Source: Bacillota bacterium
GTDB taxonomy: Bacteria > Bacillota > Clostridia > Lachnospirales > Lachnospiraceae
DNA length: 50,417 nucleotides
Assembly (NCBI GenBank): GCA_023420085.1
Contig: JAEZWQ010000024.1
Coordinates: 1 to 50,417 of the forward strand
Direction of reading: 5' to 3'
Positions 34,773 to 42,873 of the stretch are shown here, piece after piece (position 1 is the first letter of the stretch; every line of letters begins with the position of its first letter). The notes beneath the pieces were generated by a model that was not told the origin of the DNA, did no database searches, and saw only the letters and a list, made by a program, of their open reading frames with translations. Made by a program: the position numbers and the translations under genes.

Positions 34773-37340
34773 CTACTCTACTGCTTTTAAAGCTTCTACC
34801 ATATTAACTTTCTTTAGCTTAAAATGTATAGGTATACTTATTATTAATGTTATGATAAATGTTATTAAAATTGCTCCAATATAATCTACTATATTAGTAC
34901 CTATTCCAATAAATGCTGTTTCCGGAGGCAACGCCCATACTACATATTTGAACATAGCAATACCTAATATCAACCCTAATATTTGTCCAAAAATTGTAAG
35001 TAATAGCGTCTCCCTATATACATACATAGTAATTTCTTTAGAATACATACCTAATACTTTGATAGTAGATAATTCAACATTTCTTTCTGAAATATTTATA
35101 TTGGTTAGATTGTACAAAACAACTATTGCTAGGAAAATTGAACAAATAACCATTACCCATATAACAGAATTCATACTGTTTGACAACTTTGATAACATAA
35201 TTTTGTTACTACCTATGTCATCTATATTAAATATATCATTAAAAGTATACAATTTTTGTATAAAATCACGTACTTGAGTCTTATCTCGATTAAGTTTTAC
35301 AATATAAGCATTTTTGTATGGAACCTCTCCGTAATGACTCTCAAAATATTCCTTATCAATAAATACGCTATGGCCAATATAGTTTTCAATAATACCATCT
35401 ATTTTTAAATTAATGTCTTTTCCTAAGATATTCATGTCTATATTTGATAATTCACTTGATTTTGAAATATGAGAAAGCTTAACTGTCATCAATGCCCCAT
35501 TTTTTATATTAAGTTTATTATTATATATGCCTTGGAATTTTATAAGTTTACTAAAATCATCTGATATATATGCCTGTATATTCTTATATATATTATTATC
35601 AACTCCCCTGATTTTAACATTCTCTACATATACACCAAAATATTCTTGTACCTCATTACTACTACTAAGGAATTTCTCTATTTTTTCTACATCACCATAA
35701 GGATTTATACCGATAGTTAAATCGTAGTTAAATAAGTTTTCATATTGTTTTATTTCAATATCTTGTACGCTTCTTCTTAAACAGAATCCCAATAGTAAAA
35801 GTCCTGTACATCCTGCTATTCCTAGCATTGTCATCCACATCCTAGCCTTATATCTAAATATATTTCTAGCAGTAACCTTTCTAAAAAAATTCATTCTTTT
35901 CCATAAAAATTTTACCTTTTCTAAAAGAACTCTCTCCCCCATCTTAGGTGTTTTTGCTCTTAATAGTTCACTAACTCTGCTTTTTAGCATTTCATACACA
36001 GCAACTAATGCTGTAAATGCGGTACACAAATAAGCTACTATAGAGAAAAATATTATTATAAAAGGATGAATTTCTAGGCTATAATCAGGTATAATATAGC
36101 TTTTTGCATGTGCATTAAAAACCAATCTTAGGATTACCGTATGAGCTATAATTAGCCCTAGAATTATTCCTATTGTAGAAGCAATAGAACCATACATGAA
36201 AAATTTCATAGCAATTTTAGAATTAGTATAGCCTAATGCTTTTAGCGTTCCTATCTGTATTCTATGTTCCTCAACCATTCTTATCATGGTAGTAAGCGAT
36301 ACTAGAGTTGCCACCAGAAAGAAGAAACCAGAGAAAACATTTGAAACAACATTTAGTTTATTTCCACTTTCGTAAAAACTATAGGAAGATGTATTATATC
36401 TTGTATATACATCATAAGAAGTTCTTATAAGCATTTTTTTATGCTTTTCAATATCTTTTAATCCATCTTCTACTTTTTTTAGTGATTTTTTAGTTTCTAC
36501 AATCTTATCTTCAGTCAAATATTGACTATTATTTAATGCATATCTTAATATATATCTATTATCCTGTAATTCCTTTTCCTTATCTTTAATCTGTTCTATA
36601 TTTTTTATATACTTCTCTTCACTATAATTTTTAACTATACTCCATAAGCTCTTTTCATAGTCATTAATTAATTTTTTATATTCTTCACTATCGAAATCTA
36701 TACTATCATCAGTAACTTTAAGCTCTAAATTATAGATAGCAATATCATTAAAAGCATTTTTATCAACATAGGCAAAGCTTTTAAAATAATTTTCTGAATT
36801 CTCTGAATATTCTTTATATACTATGTCCTCAATAGAGTTTACAAATCCAACAATCTTATATGAAGCATTTTTTAAATCTTTAGTGTCGTTATGATCAATA
36901 AGCACAATTTCTTGACCAATTTTATACTTACTTGAAAGTTTATTATCAAGCACAATTTCAGTTTCATTTTTTGGATAATTTCCATCTATTAAAATTGGCA
37001 CTGTCATTTTATTATCAAACGCATTTATCTTTAACTCTATATTTGCATTTTCTACAATTTTTTTAGTGCTAGGTCTATATAAAAACTTTTTTATATAGCT
37101 CTCATTAAGAATCTTTTCCTTTATATCATTATCTATTCCTTCGACAGAAGTTACTACAATATCATATAGCTTCGTATCATTCATATAGTTTTTGACAGTA
37201 TTCTTCATTATAGGCGAAGTTATTTTCATCCCTACAGATACAAATATTCCCAACATTATCATGCAAATAATTGATATAAACTTAGATTTTGTTCTCCAAA
37301 TTTCTCTAAACAAATCTTTAAGTAACACTGATTTAAACAT
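34773..37340 (-). CDS. FtsX-like ABC transporter permease, two-domain
   Basis: The protein (about 855 residues) has one N-terminal helix, a large outside domain with a charged coiled-coil part near 240-310, three helices, a loop, a helix, a second outside domain and a final set of three helices. LVSLTTMIRMVEEHRIQIGT and IGTLKALGYTNSKI, with STIKVLGMYSKEI in the second half, are the duplicated FtsX signatures. Such permeases with a LolD/MacB-type ATPase act as mechanical or lipoprotein/antimicrobial-peptide transporters rather than classical importers. I prefer the ATG at 37340 after TAGGA; a frame four codons longer overlaps the ATPase stop. Confidence 0.85.
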   Translation of the reverse strand: MFKSVLLKDLFREIWRTKSKFISIICMIMLGIFVSVGMKITSPIMKNTVKNYMNDTKLYDIVVTSVEGIDNDIKEKILNESYIKKFLYRPSTKKIVENANIELKINAFDNKMTVPILIDGNYPKNETEIVLDNKLSSKYKIGQEIVLIDHNDTKDLKNASYKIVGFVNSIEDIVYKEYSENSENYFKSFAYVDKNAFNDIAIYNLELKVTDDSIDFDSEEYKKLINDYEKSLWSIVKNYSEEKYIKNIEQIKDKEKELQDNRYILRYALNNSQYLTEDKIVETKKSLKKVEDGLKDIEKHKKMLIRTSYDVYTRYNTSSYSFYESGNKLNVVSNVFSGFFFLVATLVSLTTMIRMVEEHRIQIGTLKALGYTNSKIAMKFFMYGSIASTIGIILGLIIAHTVILRLVFNAHAKSYIIPDYSLEIHPFIIIFFSIVAYLCTAFTALVAVYEMLKSRVSELLRAKTPKMGERVLLEKVKFLWKRMNFFRKVTARNIFRYKARMWMTMLGIAGCTGLLLLGFCLRRSVQDIEIKQYENLFNYDLTIGINPYGDVEKIEKFLSSSNEVQEYFGVYVENVKIRGVDNNIYKNIQAYISDDFSKLIKFQGIYNNKLNIKNGALMTVKLSHISKSSELSNIDMNILGKDINLKIDGIIENYIGHSVFIDKEYFESHYGEVPYKNAYIVKLNRDKTQVRDFIQKLYTFNDIFNIDDIGSNKIMLSKLSNSMNSVIWVMVICSIFLAIVVLYNLTNINISERNVELSTIKVLGMYSKEITMYVYRETLLLTIFGQILGLILGIAMFKYVVWALPPETAFIGIGTNIVDYIGAILITFIITLIISIPIHFKLKKVNMVEALKAVE

Positions 37341-37345
37341 AATTC

Positions 37346-38047
37346 CTACCATTCTATATCATCTATTGATACAGGTTTATCATTTATTTTTATACTTCTT
37401 ACTTTTGCATCATTAATTTCTATTATCCTATCTGCCATTGGTTTAATTAGCGAGTTATGTGTTATTATCACAACTGTCTTATTATTTTCTCTGCTTATAT
37501 TTTGTAATAGTTTCAATATACTTTTACCTGTGTTATAGTCTAATGCTCCTGTAGGTTCATCACATAATAGTATCTTGGGATCCTTTGCCAATGCTCTTGC
37601 TATGGCAACTCTCTGTTGTTCTCCTCCCGAAAGTTGGGCAGGAAAGTTATTTATTCTATGATCTAAACCTACATCAGAAATAATTTTTAATGGGTCTATA
37701 TTGCTTTTTGAAATCTGACTAGCAAGTTCAACATTTTCAAGAACGGTTAAATTAGGAATCAAATTATAAAATTGAAAAACAAAACCAATTTCAAATCTCC
37801 TAAATTTAGTTAATTCTCTTTCTGAATATTTTGCTATATCCTTATTATCGATTATAACTTGCCCACTATCACATTTGTCCATTCCACCCATAATATTAAG
37901 AACTGTTGACTTTCCAGCACCACTAGCTCCAACTATTATTACTAGCTCTCCCTCTTCAATTTCAAATGATATGTTATTATTTGCTAATATTTCAGTGTCT
38001 CCAACTTTATATTTTTTAATTTCATCTATAAATTGTATAAAACTCAT
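37346..38047 (-). CDS. ABC transporter ATPase, LolD/MacB type
   Basis: This is the ATPase partner of the FtsX-like permease. Walker A is VGASGAGKSTVLNIMGGMDK, whose MGGMD end is typical of the MacB/LolD group. The Q-loop is at FVFQFYNLIP, the signature is LSGGEQQRVAIARAL, Walker B is ILLCDEPTGALD and the switch is VVIITHN. The ATG at 38047 (MSFIQFIDEIKKY, 233 residues) has AGGAGG 6 bases upstream, so the longer frame is rejected. It is the first gene of the block that leads into rnf. Confidence 0.93.
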   Translation of the reverse strand: MSFIQFIDEIKKYKVGDTEILANNNISFEIEEGELVIIVGASGAGKSTVLNIMGGMDKCDSGQVIIDNKDIAKYSERELTKFRRFEIGFVFQFYNLIPNLTVLENVELASQISKSNIDPLKIISDVGLDHRINNFPAQLSGGEQQRVAIARALAKDPKILLCDEPTGALDYNTGKSILKLLQNISRENNKTVVIITHNSLIKPMADRIIEINDAKVRSIKINDKPVSIDDIEW

Positions 38048-38125
38048 GCCCTTCCTCCTCTTGTTATTATAGATTTTTACCATAATTAAATCAATAAAAT
38101 AAAAAAATTATTTCTTGTTAAAGTT

Positions 38126-38154
38126 TTGACAATGCAACAAATATGAATTATAAT
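38126..38154 (+). promoter_or_regulatory. Consensus promoter of the NADH oxidase gene
   Basis: TTGACA (38126-38131), 17 bases and TATAAT (38149-38154) match the sigma-A consensus fully. It fires divergently from the ABC-rnf block. Confidence 0.9.
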
Positions 38155-38197
38155 TAAATCAAAATTATACCAATTAGGTAGAGTATGGAGGTAAATT

Positions 38198-39526
38198 ATG
38201 TCTAAGATTTTATTGATTGGAGCAAATCATGCGGGAACAGCAGCTATTAATACTATATTAGGAAACTATCCTGATAATGAAGTTGTCGTATTAGAAAGAA
38301 ATAATAACACAAGTTTTCTAGGCTGTGGAACTGCATTATGGTTAGGTAAACAAATTGATGGTTGTGATCAATTATTCTATTCTAGCCCAGAGGCTTTACA
38401 AAAGGCAGGTGCTAAAGTAAGTATAAATACTGAAGTTAATCGCATCGATTTTGACAAAAAAGAAGTCCATTTTAAAAATGAAAATGGCGAAGGTATTGAG
38501 TCTTATGATAAGCTTATACTTGCAACCGGCTCTATTCCTATCAAACCTCAAATACCTGGATTTGACTTAGATAATGTACAATTTGTTAAACTATTCCAAG
38601 AAGCACAAAATATTAAAAAAAGAATTGATGATGAAAATATCAAGCATTGTACTGTTGTTGGTGCTGGATACATTGGCGTAGAAATTGCAGAGGCATTTAT
38701 ACGTAGAGGCAAAAAAGTTACTCTTATCGATTCTGCACCTACATGTTTGGCTACATATTATGATAAAGAATTTACAGATATGATGGAAAAAAATCTTACA
38801 GACCATGGTATTGAACTTAAATTCTCTCAAACTGTTAAGGAACTACAAGGAAATGGAAAAGTTGAAAAAGTTGTTACCGATAAAGAAGAATTTAATACAG
38901 ACATGGTTATCCTTTGTATTGGATTCAAACCAAACTCTTCCCTTGGTAGTGACAGACTAAAAACATTCAAAAATGGTGCATATCTTGTTGATAAACATCA
39001 AAGAACTAGTGAACCAGATGTTTATGCAATAGGCGATTGTGCAACTGTTTATGACAATGCAATTGATGATGTAGATTATATAGCTCTTGCTACTAATGCT
39101 GTTAGATCTGGTATTGTTGCTGCACATAATGCATGTGGTACTGACCTTGAAGGAATTGGAGTACAAGGATCAAATGGTATAAATATTTGGGACTTAAAAA
39201 TGGTTTCTACTGGAATAAATGAAGCTAGAGCAAAATCATTAGGAATCGAAGTTCTTTCAACTTCTTTTGAAGATCTTCAACGCCCTGCATTTATGAAAGA
39301 AAATGCTCCTGTAAAAATTAAAATTGTTTATGAAAAGAGTTCAAGAAGAATTGTAGGTATGCAAGCAGCTTCAGAATATGATATGTCAATGATAAATCAT
39401 ATGTTCTCTCTTGCAATACAAGAAAAAATAACAATAGATAAACTTGCCTTATTAGACATTTTCTTCCTACCTCATTTTAACCAGCCATATAATTATATAA
39501 CAATGGCTGCTATAACAGCAAAATAG
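38198..39526 (+). CDS. nox: NADH oxidase, H2O-forming type
   Basis: This FAD enzyme reduces O2 with NADH, protecting an anaerobe and resetting NAD+. The FAD motif starts at LLIGANHAGTAA, where H11 is the second active-site residue. The redox cysteine is C43 in SFLGCGTALW. An NAD-binding motif follows at VVGAGYIGVEIAEAF, and YAIGDCATV marks the second FAD contact. CoA-disulfide reductases are close relatives; the SFLGCG and NHAG context favours Nox. The 442 residues are standard. Transcribed alone from a strong promoter and followed by a strong terminator. Confidence 0.88.
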   Translation: MSKILLIGANHAGTAAINTILGNYPDNEVVVLERNNNTSFLGCGTALWLGKQIDGCDQLFYSSPEALQKAGAKVSINTEVNRIDFDKKEVHFKNENGEGIESYDKLILATGSIPIKPQIPGFDLDNVQFVKLFQEAQNIKKRIDDENIKHCTVVGAGYIGVEIAEAFIRRGKKVTLIDSAPTCLATYYDKEFTDMMEKNLTDHGIELKFSQTVKELQGNGKVEKVVTDKEEFNTDMVILCIGFKPNSSLGSDRLKTFKNGAYLVDKHQRTSEPDVYAIGDCATVYDNAIDDVDYIALATNAVRSGIVAAHNACGTDLEGIGVQGSNGINIWDLKMVSTGINEARAKSLGIEVLSTSFEDLQRPAFMKENAPVKIKIVYEKSSRRIVGMQAASEYDMSMINHMFSLAIQEKITIDKLALLDIFFLPHFNQPYNYITMAAITAK

Positions 39527-39541
39527 AAAATTATTAGTATT

Positions 39542-39577
39542 TGACGGGTTGGTAATTTGTATCAACCCGTCATTTTT
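39542..39577 (+). terminator. Terminator after nox
   Basis: A 10-bp GC-rich stem, TGACGGGTTG/CAACCCGTCA, with an 11-base loop is followed by TTTTTG. Confidence 0.92.
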
Positions 39578-39741
39578 GTCATTTTATATATTTTTTTCAG
39601 ACATAAAATATTAAAATTAATTATTTTGTAATATTTCATCCTGAATTTTCTCAAAAATCGTCAATAAATTTCTTTTAATAGAATTATATTTATCAATCTT
39701 GCCATATTTAAAATTTATAAAGAGAATCTATTAAACTTACG

Positions 39742-39769
39742 TTGTTATGTAATCTATGCATTATATAAT
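39742..39769 (+). promoter_or_regulatory. Promoter of the purine permease-guanine deaminase unit
   Basis: TTGTTA (39742-39747), 16 bases and TATAAT (39764-39769) lie about 44 bases before the permease ATG. I looked for a purine riboswitch in 39578-39812 and saw none of its conserved loops. Confidence 0.7.
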
Positions 39770-39812
39770 TATATATATACTTCGCAAATAGCGTAAATTG
39801 TAGGAGGAAAAT

Positions 39813-41231
39813 ATGGATAAATCAAAACAGAACTTTTTTGAGAGATATTTTCAAATTAAAGAAAATAACTCTACAATGAAGGTGGAAATAATTGCTGGTA
39901 TAACCACTTTCATAACTATAGCTTACGTATTAATTCTTAATCCAATTATTTTATCTGATCCATATACAATAATGGGACAATTGGATGTTGCTGAGAAGCT
40001 AAAAAACGGTATATTTATAGGTACCTGCATAGGTGGTTTTATAGGGACCATACTTGTTTCATTATACGCAAAGTTACCATTAGCACAGGCTACTGGTATG
40101 GGCCTTAATGCATTTTTTGCTTATACAGTTTGTCTTGGAATGGGATATAGTTATTGGCAATCTTTAGTAATTGTACTTATATCAGGAATTCTATTTATAT
40201 TTATAACAATTGTTGGTCTTAGAGAAGCTATAATAAGATCTATTCCAAAAAATATTATAAATGCAGTAACACCTGGTATTGGACTATTTATAACTATTGT
40301 TGGATTAAAAAACAGCGGTATAGTTGTAAAGAATGATGCAACACTTGTTGGTCTAGTAGATTTTTCTAAATGGGGAAAAGAAGGAACTGATAACCTAGCT
40401 CTTGCTGGTGCTTTGGTTGCATTCTGTGGACTAATTATTATAGCCGTACTTCATGCAAAAAAAATAAAGGGTGCTATAATATTGGGAATCATATCAGCCA
40501 CAATTATTGGTATACCTTTTGGAGTAACAAAATTACATGAATTTGATTTAAATCTTGGTAGAAAGTTCCATGACTTTTTCGAGGTATCATTCTTTAAATT
40601 AGACTTTGCTGGTCTATTTGAAAATAAGAGCTTTATCTCAGCATTATTTATGATCTTTATGCTTGTTTTAAGCTTTTCATTAGTGAATATGTTCGACTCT
40701 ATAGCAACATTATTTGGTGCTGCAAAACAGTCAGGTCTTATAACTGAAAATGGTGAAATAAAAAATATGAAACAAGCTTTAATGTCAGATGCTATTTCTA
40801 CTGCAGCTGGAGCACTTGTAGGTACTTCTACTGTTACAACTGTCGCTGAATCAAGTGCCGGTATTGCTGCTGGTGGAAAAACGGGAATGACAAGCTTTGT
40901 TACAGCAATATTATTACTTGTTTCAATAATATTTGCGCCAATAGTTAATATCATTCCAACTGTAGCAATTGCTCCTGCACTAGTATTTGTTGGTATACTT
41001 ATGCTTGGAAATATCAAGGATGTAGATTTCAGTGATATGACAGAAGCTCTTCCTGCATTCTGTGCAATGATTTTCATGCCATTCACATATTCAATTGCAA
41101 ATGGTGTTGGAATAGGACTAATAACATATTGTATAATTAAAATATTAACAGGTAAATTCAGAGAAATAAAACCATTAGCTTTAATTATATCTATAATATT
41201 TATAATAAGATATGTATCAATGACAATGTGA
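39813..41231 (+). CDS. NCS2 purine permease, PbuG/AzgA type
   Basis: The 472-residue protein has about twelve to fourteen helices. VEIIAGITTFITIAYVLILN near the N-terminus, ATGMGLNAFFAYTV, and FVDFS- and MFDSIATLFGAAKQSG-like segments, plus the TVAESSAGIAAGGKTGMTS block, are hallmarks of the AzgA/PbuG branch that takes up guanine, hypoxanthine or adenine with protons. The guanine deaminase gene right behind it favours guanine or hypoxanthine. The ATG has AGGAGG upstream. Confidence 0.92.
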   Translation: MDKSKQNFFERYFQIKENNSTMKVEIIAGITTFITIAYVLILNPIILSDPYTIMGQLDVAEKLKNGIFIGTCIGGFIGTILVSLYAKLPLAQATGMGLNAFFAYTVCLGMGYSYWQSLVIVLISGILFIFITIVGLREAIIRSIPKNIINAVTPGIGLFITIVGLKNSGIVVKNDATLVGLVDFSKWGKEGTDNLALAGALVAFCGLIIIAVLHAKKIKGAIILGIISATIIGIPFGVTKLHEFDLNLGRKFHDFFEVSFFKLDFAGLFENKSFISALFMIFMLVLSFSLVNMFDSIATLFGAAKQSGLITENGEIKNMKQALMSDAISTAAGALVGTSTVTTVAESSAGIAAGGKTGMTSFVTAILLLVSIIFAPIVNIIPTVAIAPALVFVGILMLGNIKDVDFSDMTEALPAFCAMIFMPFTYSIANGVGIGLITYCIIKILTGKFREIKPLALIISIIFIIRYVSMTM

Positions 41232-41238
41232 GGTGAGT

Positions 41239-42501
41239 ATGAATTTTATCATCCGTGGAGATATCGCATATAGTATTGATAAGGATACTATAATAACAAA
41301 AAAAAATCACTATCTAGTTGTTCAAAACGGACTTATTCAAGCAATTTCAGAAACAAAGCCAGAATTGAACTATGAATTTTATGACTACCCTGGTAAACTT
41401 ATAATCCCTGGCATGATTGATTTACATGTTCATGCACCCCAATATAGCTTTAGGGGATTATGGATGGATATGGAATTATTAGACTGGTTAAACTTTCATA
41501 CTTTTCCTGAAGAGGCAAAGTATAAAAATCTTGATTATGCTAATCAGGCATATGATATTTTTGTAAATGATATAAAAAATAGTGCAACAACAAGAGCTGT
41601 AATTTTTTCTACTATTCATAAAGATGCTTCATTATTACTTATGGATAAACTTGAAAAAAGCGGATTGAAGACTTATGTTGGAAAAGTTAATATGGATAGA
41701 AATTCTCCTGATATATTAAGGGAGACTGACTATAAATCTTCAATAAGTGATACTAAATTATGGCTAGAAAAATGTCATGATTATAATAATACGAAGCCTA
41801 TTATTACACCAAGGTTTATCCCCTCTTGCACAGATGAATTGATGAGAGAGCTTGGAAATCTTGTAATAGAAAATAAAATAGCCTTACAGTCACATCTTAG
41901 CGAAAATAAGGGCGAAATTGAATGGGTTAAAGAATTATGCCCATGGTCTAAGAACTATTCAGATGCTTATGATAAATTTGGAACTTTTGGAAAATATTCA
42001 AAAACAATAATGGCACATTGTGTTTGGTGTGATGATGCCGAAGTTGAATTAATAAAAAATCGTGGTGTATTTATTGCTCACTGCCCTACTTCAAATTCTA
42101 ATCTAGCTAGTGGTATAGCACCAATAAAAAAATACTTGAATAATAATATGCGTGTCGGCCTAGGATCTGACGTTGCTGGTGGAACTGATAAATCTATAGT
42201 AAAGTTAGTTCCTTTTACAATTCAGATGTCAAAACTATATTGGCGCCTTGTTGATCAAGATATACCACCAATAACCTTTGAGGAAGCTTTCTATATGGCT
42301 ACAAAAGGTGGTGGTGAATTCTTTGGTAATGTTGGTTCTTTTGAAAAAGGTTTTGAAGCTGATATCCTTATATTAGATGAGGACAATTTACCTACAACTA
42401 TGAATAATTTAGAAATTATTGAACGTCTAGAAAGATTTTTCTATTTAACTGATGATCGTGATGTTTTGCACAAGTTTGTTTCTGGCAAACAAATATTCTA
42501 A
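41239..42501 (+). CDS. guaD: Guanine deaminase
   Basis: The enzyme hydrolyses guanine to xanthine and ammonia. This amidohydrolase shows the zinc motif DLHVHAPQYSFRGL, and the family-specific MELLDWLNFHTFPEE. QSHLSE, MAHCVWCDD, HCPTSNSNL and GLGSDVAGGTDKS carry the other metal and substrate residues. I start at the ATG at 41239 because GAGG at 41230-41233 gives normal spacing; a GTG two codons earlier overlaps that site. It sits directly behind the permease, so uptake and catabolism of guanine are coupled. Confidence 0.93.
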   Translation: MNFIIRGDIAYSIDKDTIITKKNHYLVVQNGLIQAISETKPELNYEFYDYPGKLIIPGMIDLHVHAPQYSFRGLWMDMELLDWLNFHTFPEEAKYKNLDYANQAYDIFVNDIKNSATTRAVIFSTIHKDASLLLMDKLEKSGLKTYVGKVNMDRNSPDILRETDYKSSISDTKLWLEKCHDYNNTKPIITPRFIPSCTDELMRELGNLVIENKIALQSHLSENKGEIEWVKELCPWSKNYSDAYDKFGTFGKYSKTIMAHCVWCDDAEVELIKNRGVFIAHCPTSNSNLASGIAPIKKYLNNNMRVGLGSDVAGGTDKSIVKLVPFTIQMSKLYWRLVDQDIPPITFEEAFYMATKGGGEFFGNVGSFEKGFEADILILDEDNLPTTMNNLEIIERLERFFYLTDDRDVLHKFVSGKQIF

Positions 42502-42577
42502 ATTACTGGCATAATACTAATAATAGACTATTTATCAAATGTTGTTGATAACATATATCTCAAATATATGTTCTAAT

Positions 42578-42618
42578 AAGATGGAGAATTAAGGATAAAT
42601 CCTATAATTCTCCATCTT
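42578..42618 (+). terminator. Hairpin behind guaD
   Basis: AAGATGGAGAATTA pairs perfectly with TAATTCTCCATCTT, and an inner GGAT/ATCC part closes the loop. No strong T-run follows, so it may stabilise the 3' end rather than terminate by itself. Confidence 0.6.
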
Positions 42619-42780
42619 CATATATAACGAATTTCTATTATTCTATCTATTTCACCGAAAACATCTTCATTGATATAAGCATTATATTTATATATCATTG
42701 AATATATGCAAGTTATAATGAGGTTTTCCAATTTTTGATGATATAGCAATATATTATAACTTTTATATTTAACAAAAAGC

Positions 42781-42840
42781 AAATACTCTAAAAAATATAC
42801 ATAATAGTATTAAACTATTAAGAAATTCTTTAGAGTATTT
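42781..42840 (-). terminator. Hairpin behind the LPKTA surface-protein gene
   Basis: A 12-bp perfect outer stem encloses an inner AATAGT/ACTATT hairpin. On the minus strand it begins 33 bases past the stop codon. The arms are AT-rich. Confidence 0.5.
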
Positions 42841-42873
42841 ATCTATATAATAATGTATTTCTTTATAAAATCA

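Larger units (their letters stand above)
42502..42873. other. Gene-free gap between convergent genes, two long hairpins
   Basis: I find no open frame with a ribosome binding site in these 372 bases. A 14-bp perfect stem (42578-42591 with 42605-42618) lies behind guaD, and a wide inverted repeat, AAATACTCTAAA/TTTAGAGTATTT, at 42781-42840 lies behind the convergent surface-protein gene. The bases between are AT-rich without visible features. Confidence 0.6.

Noticed and set aside
39578..39812. Purine riboswitch before the permease gene
   Set aside because: The expected loop sequences and three-stem arrangement are absent, and a promoter lies only about 44 bases before the ATG.
40451..41086. 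Minus-strand 211-residue frame inside the purine permease gene
   Set aside because: Antisense to a clear NCS2 permease, with low-complexity content and no ribosome binding site.
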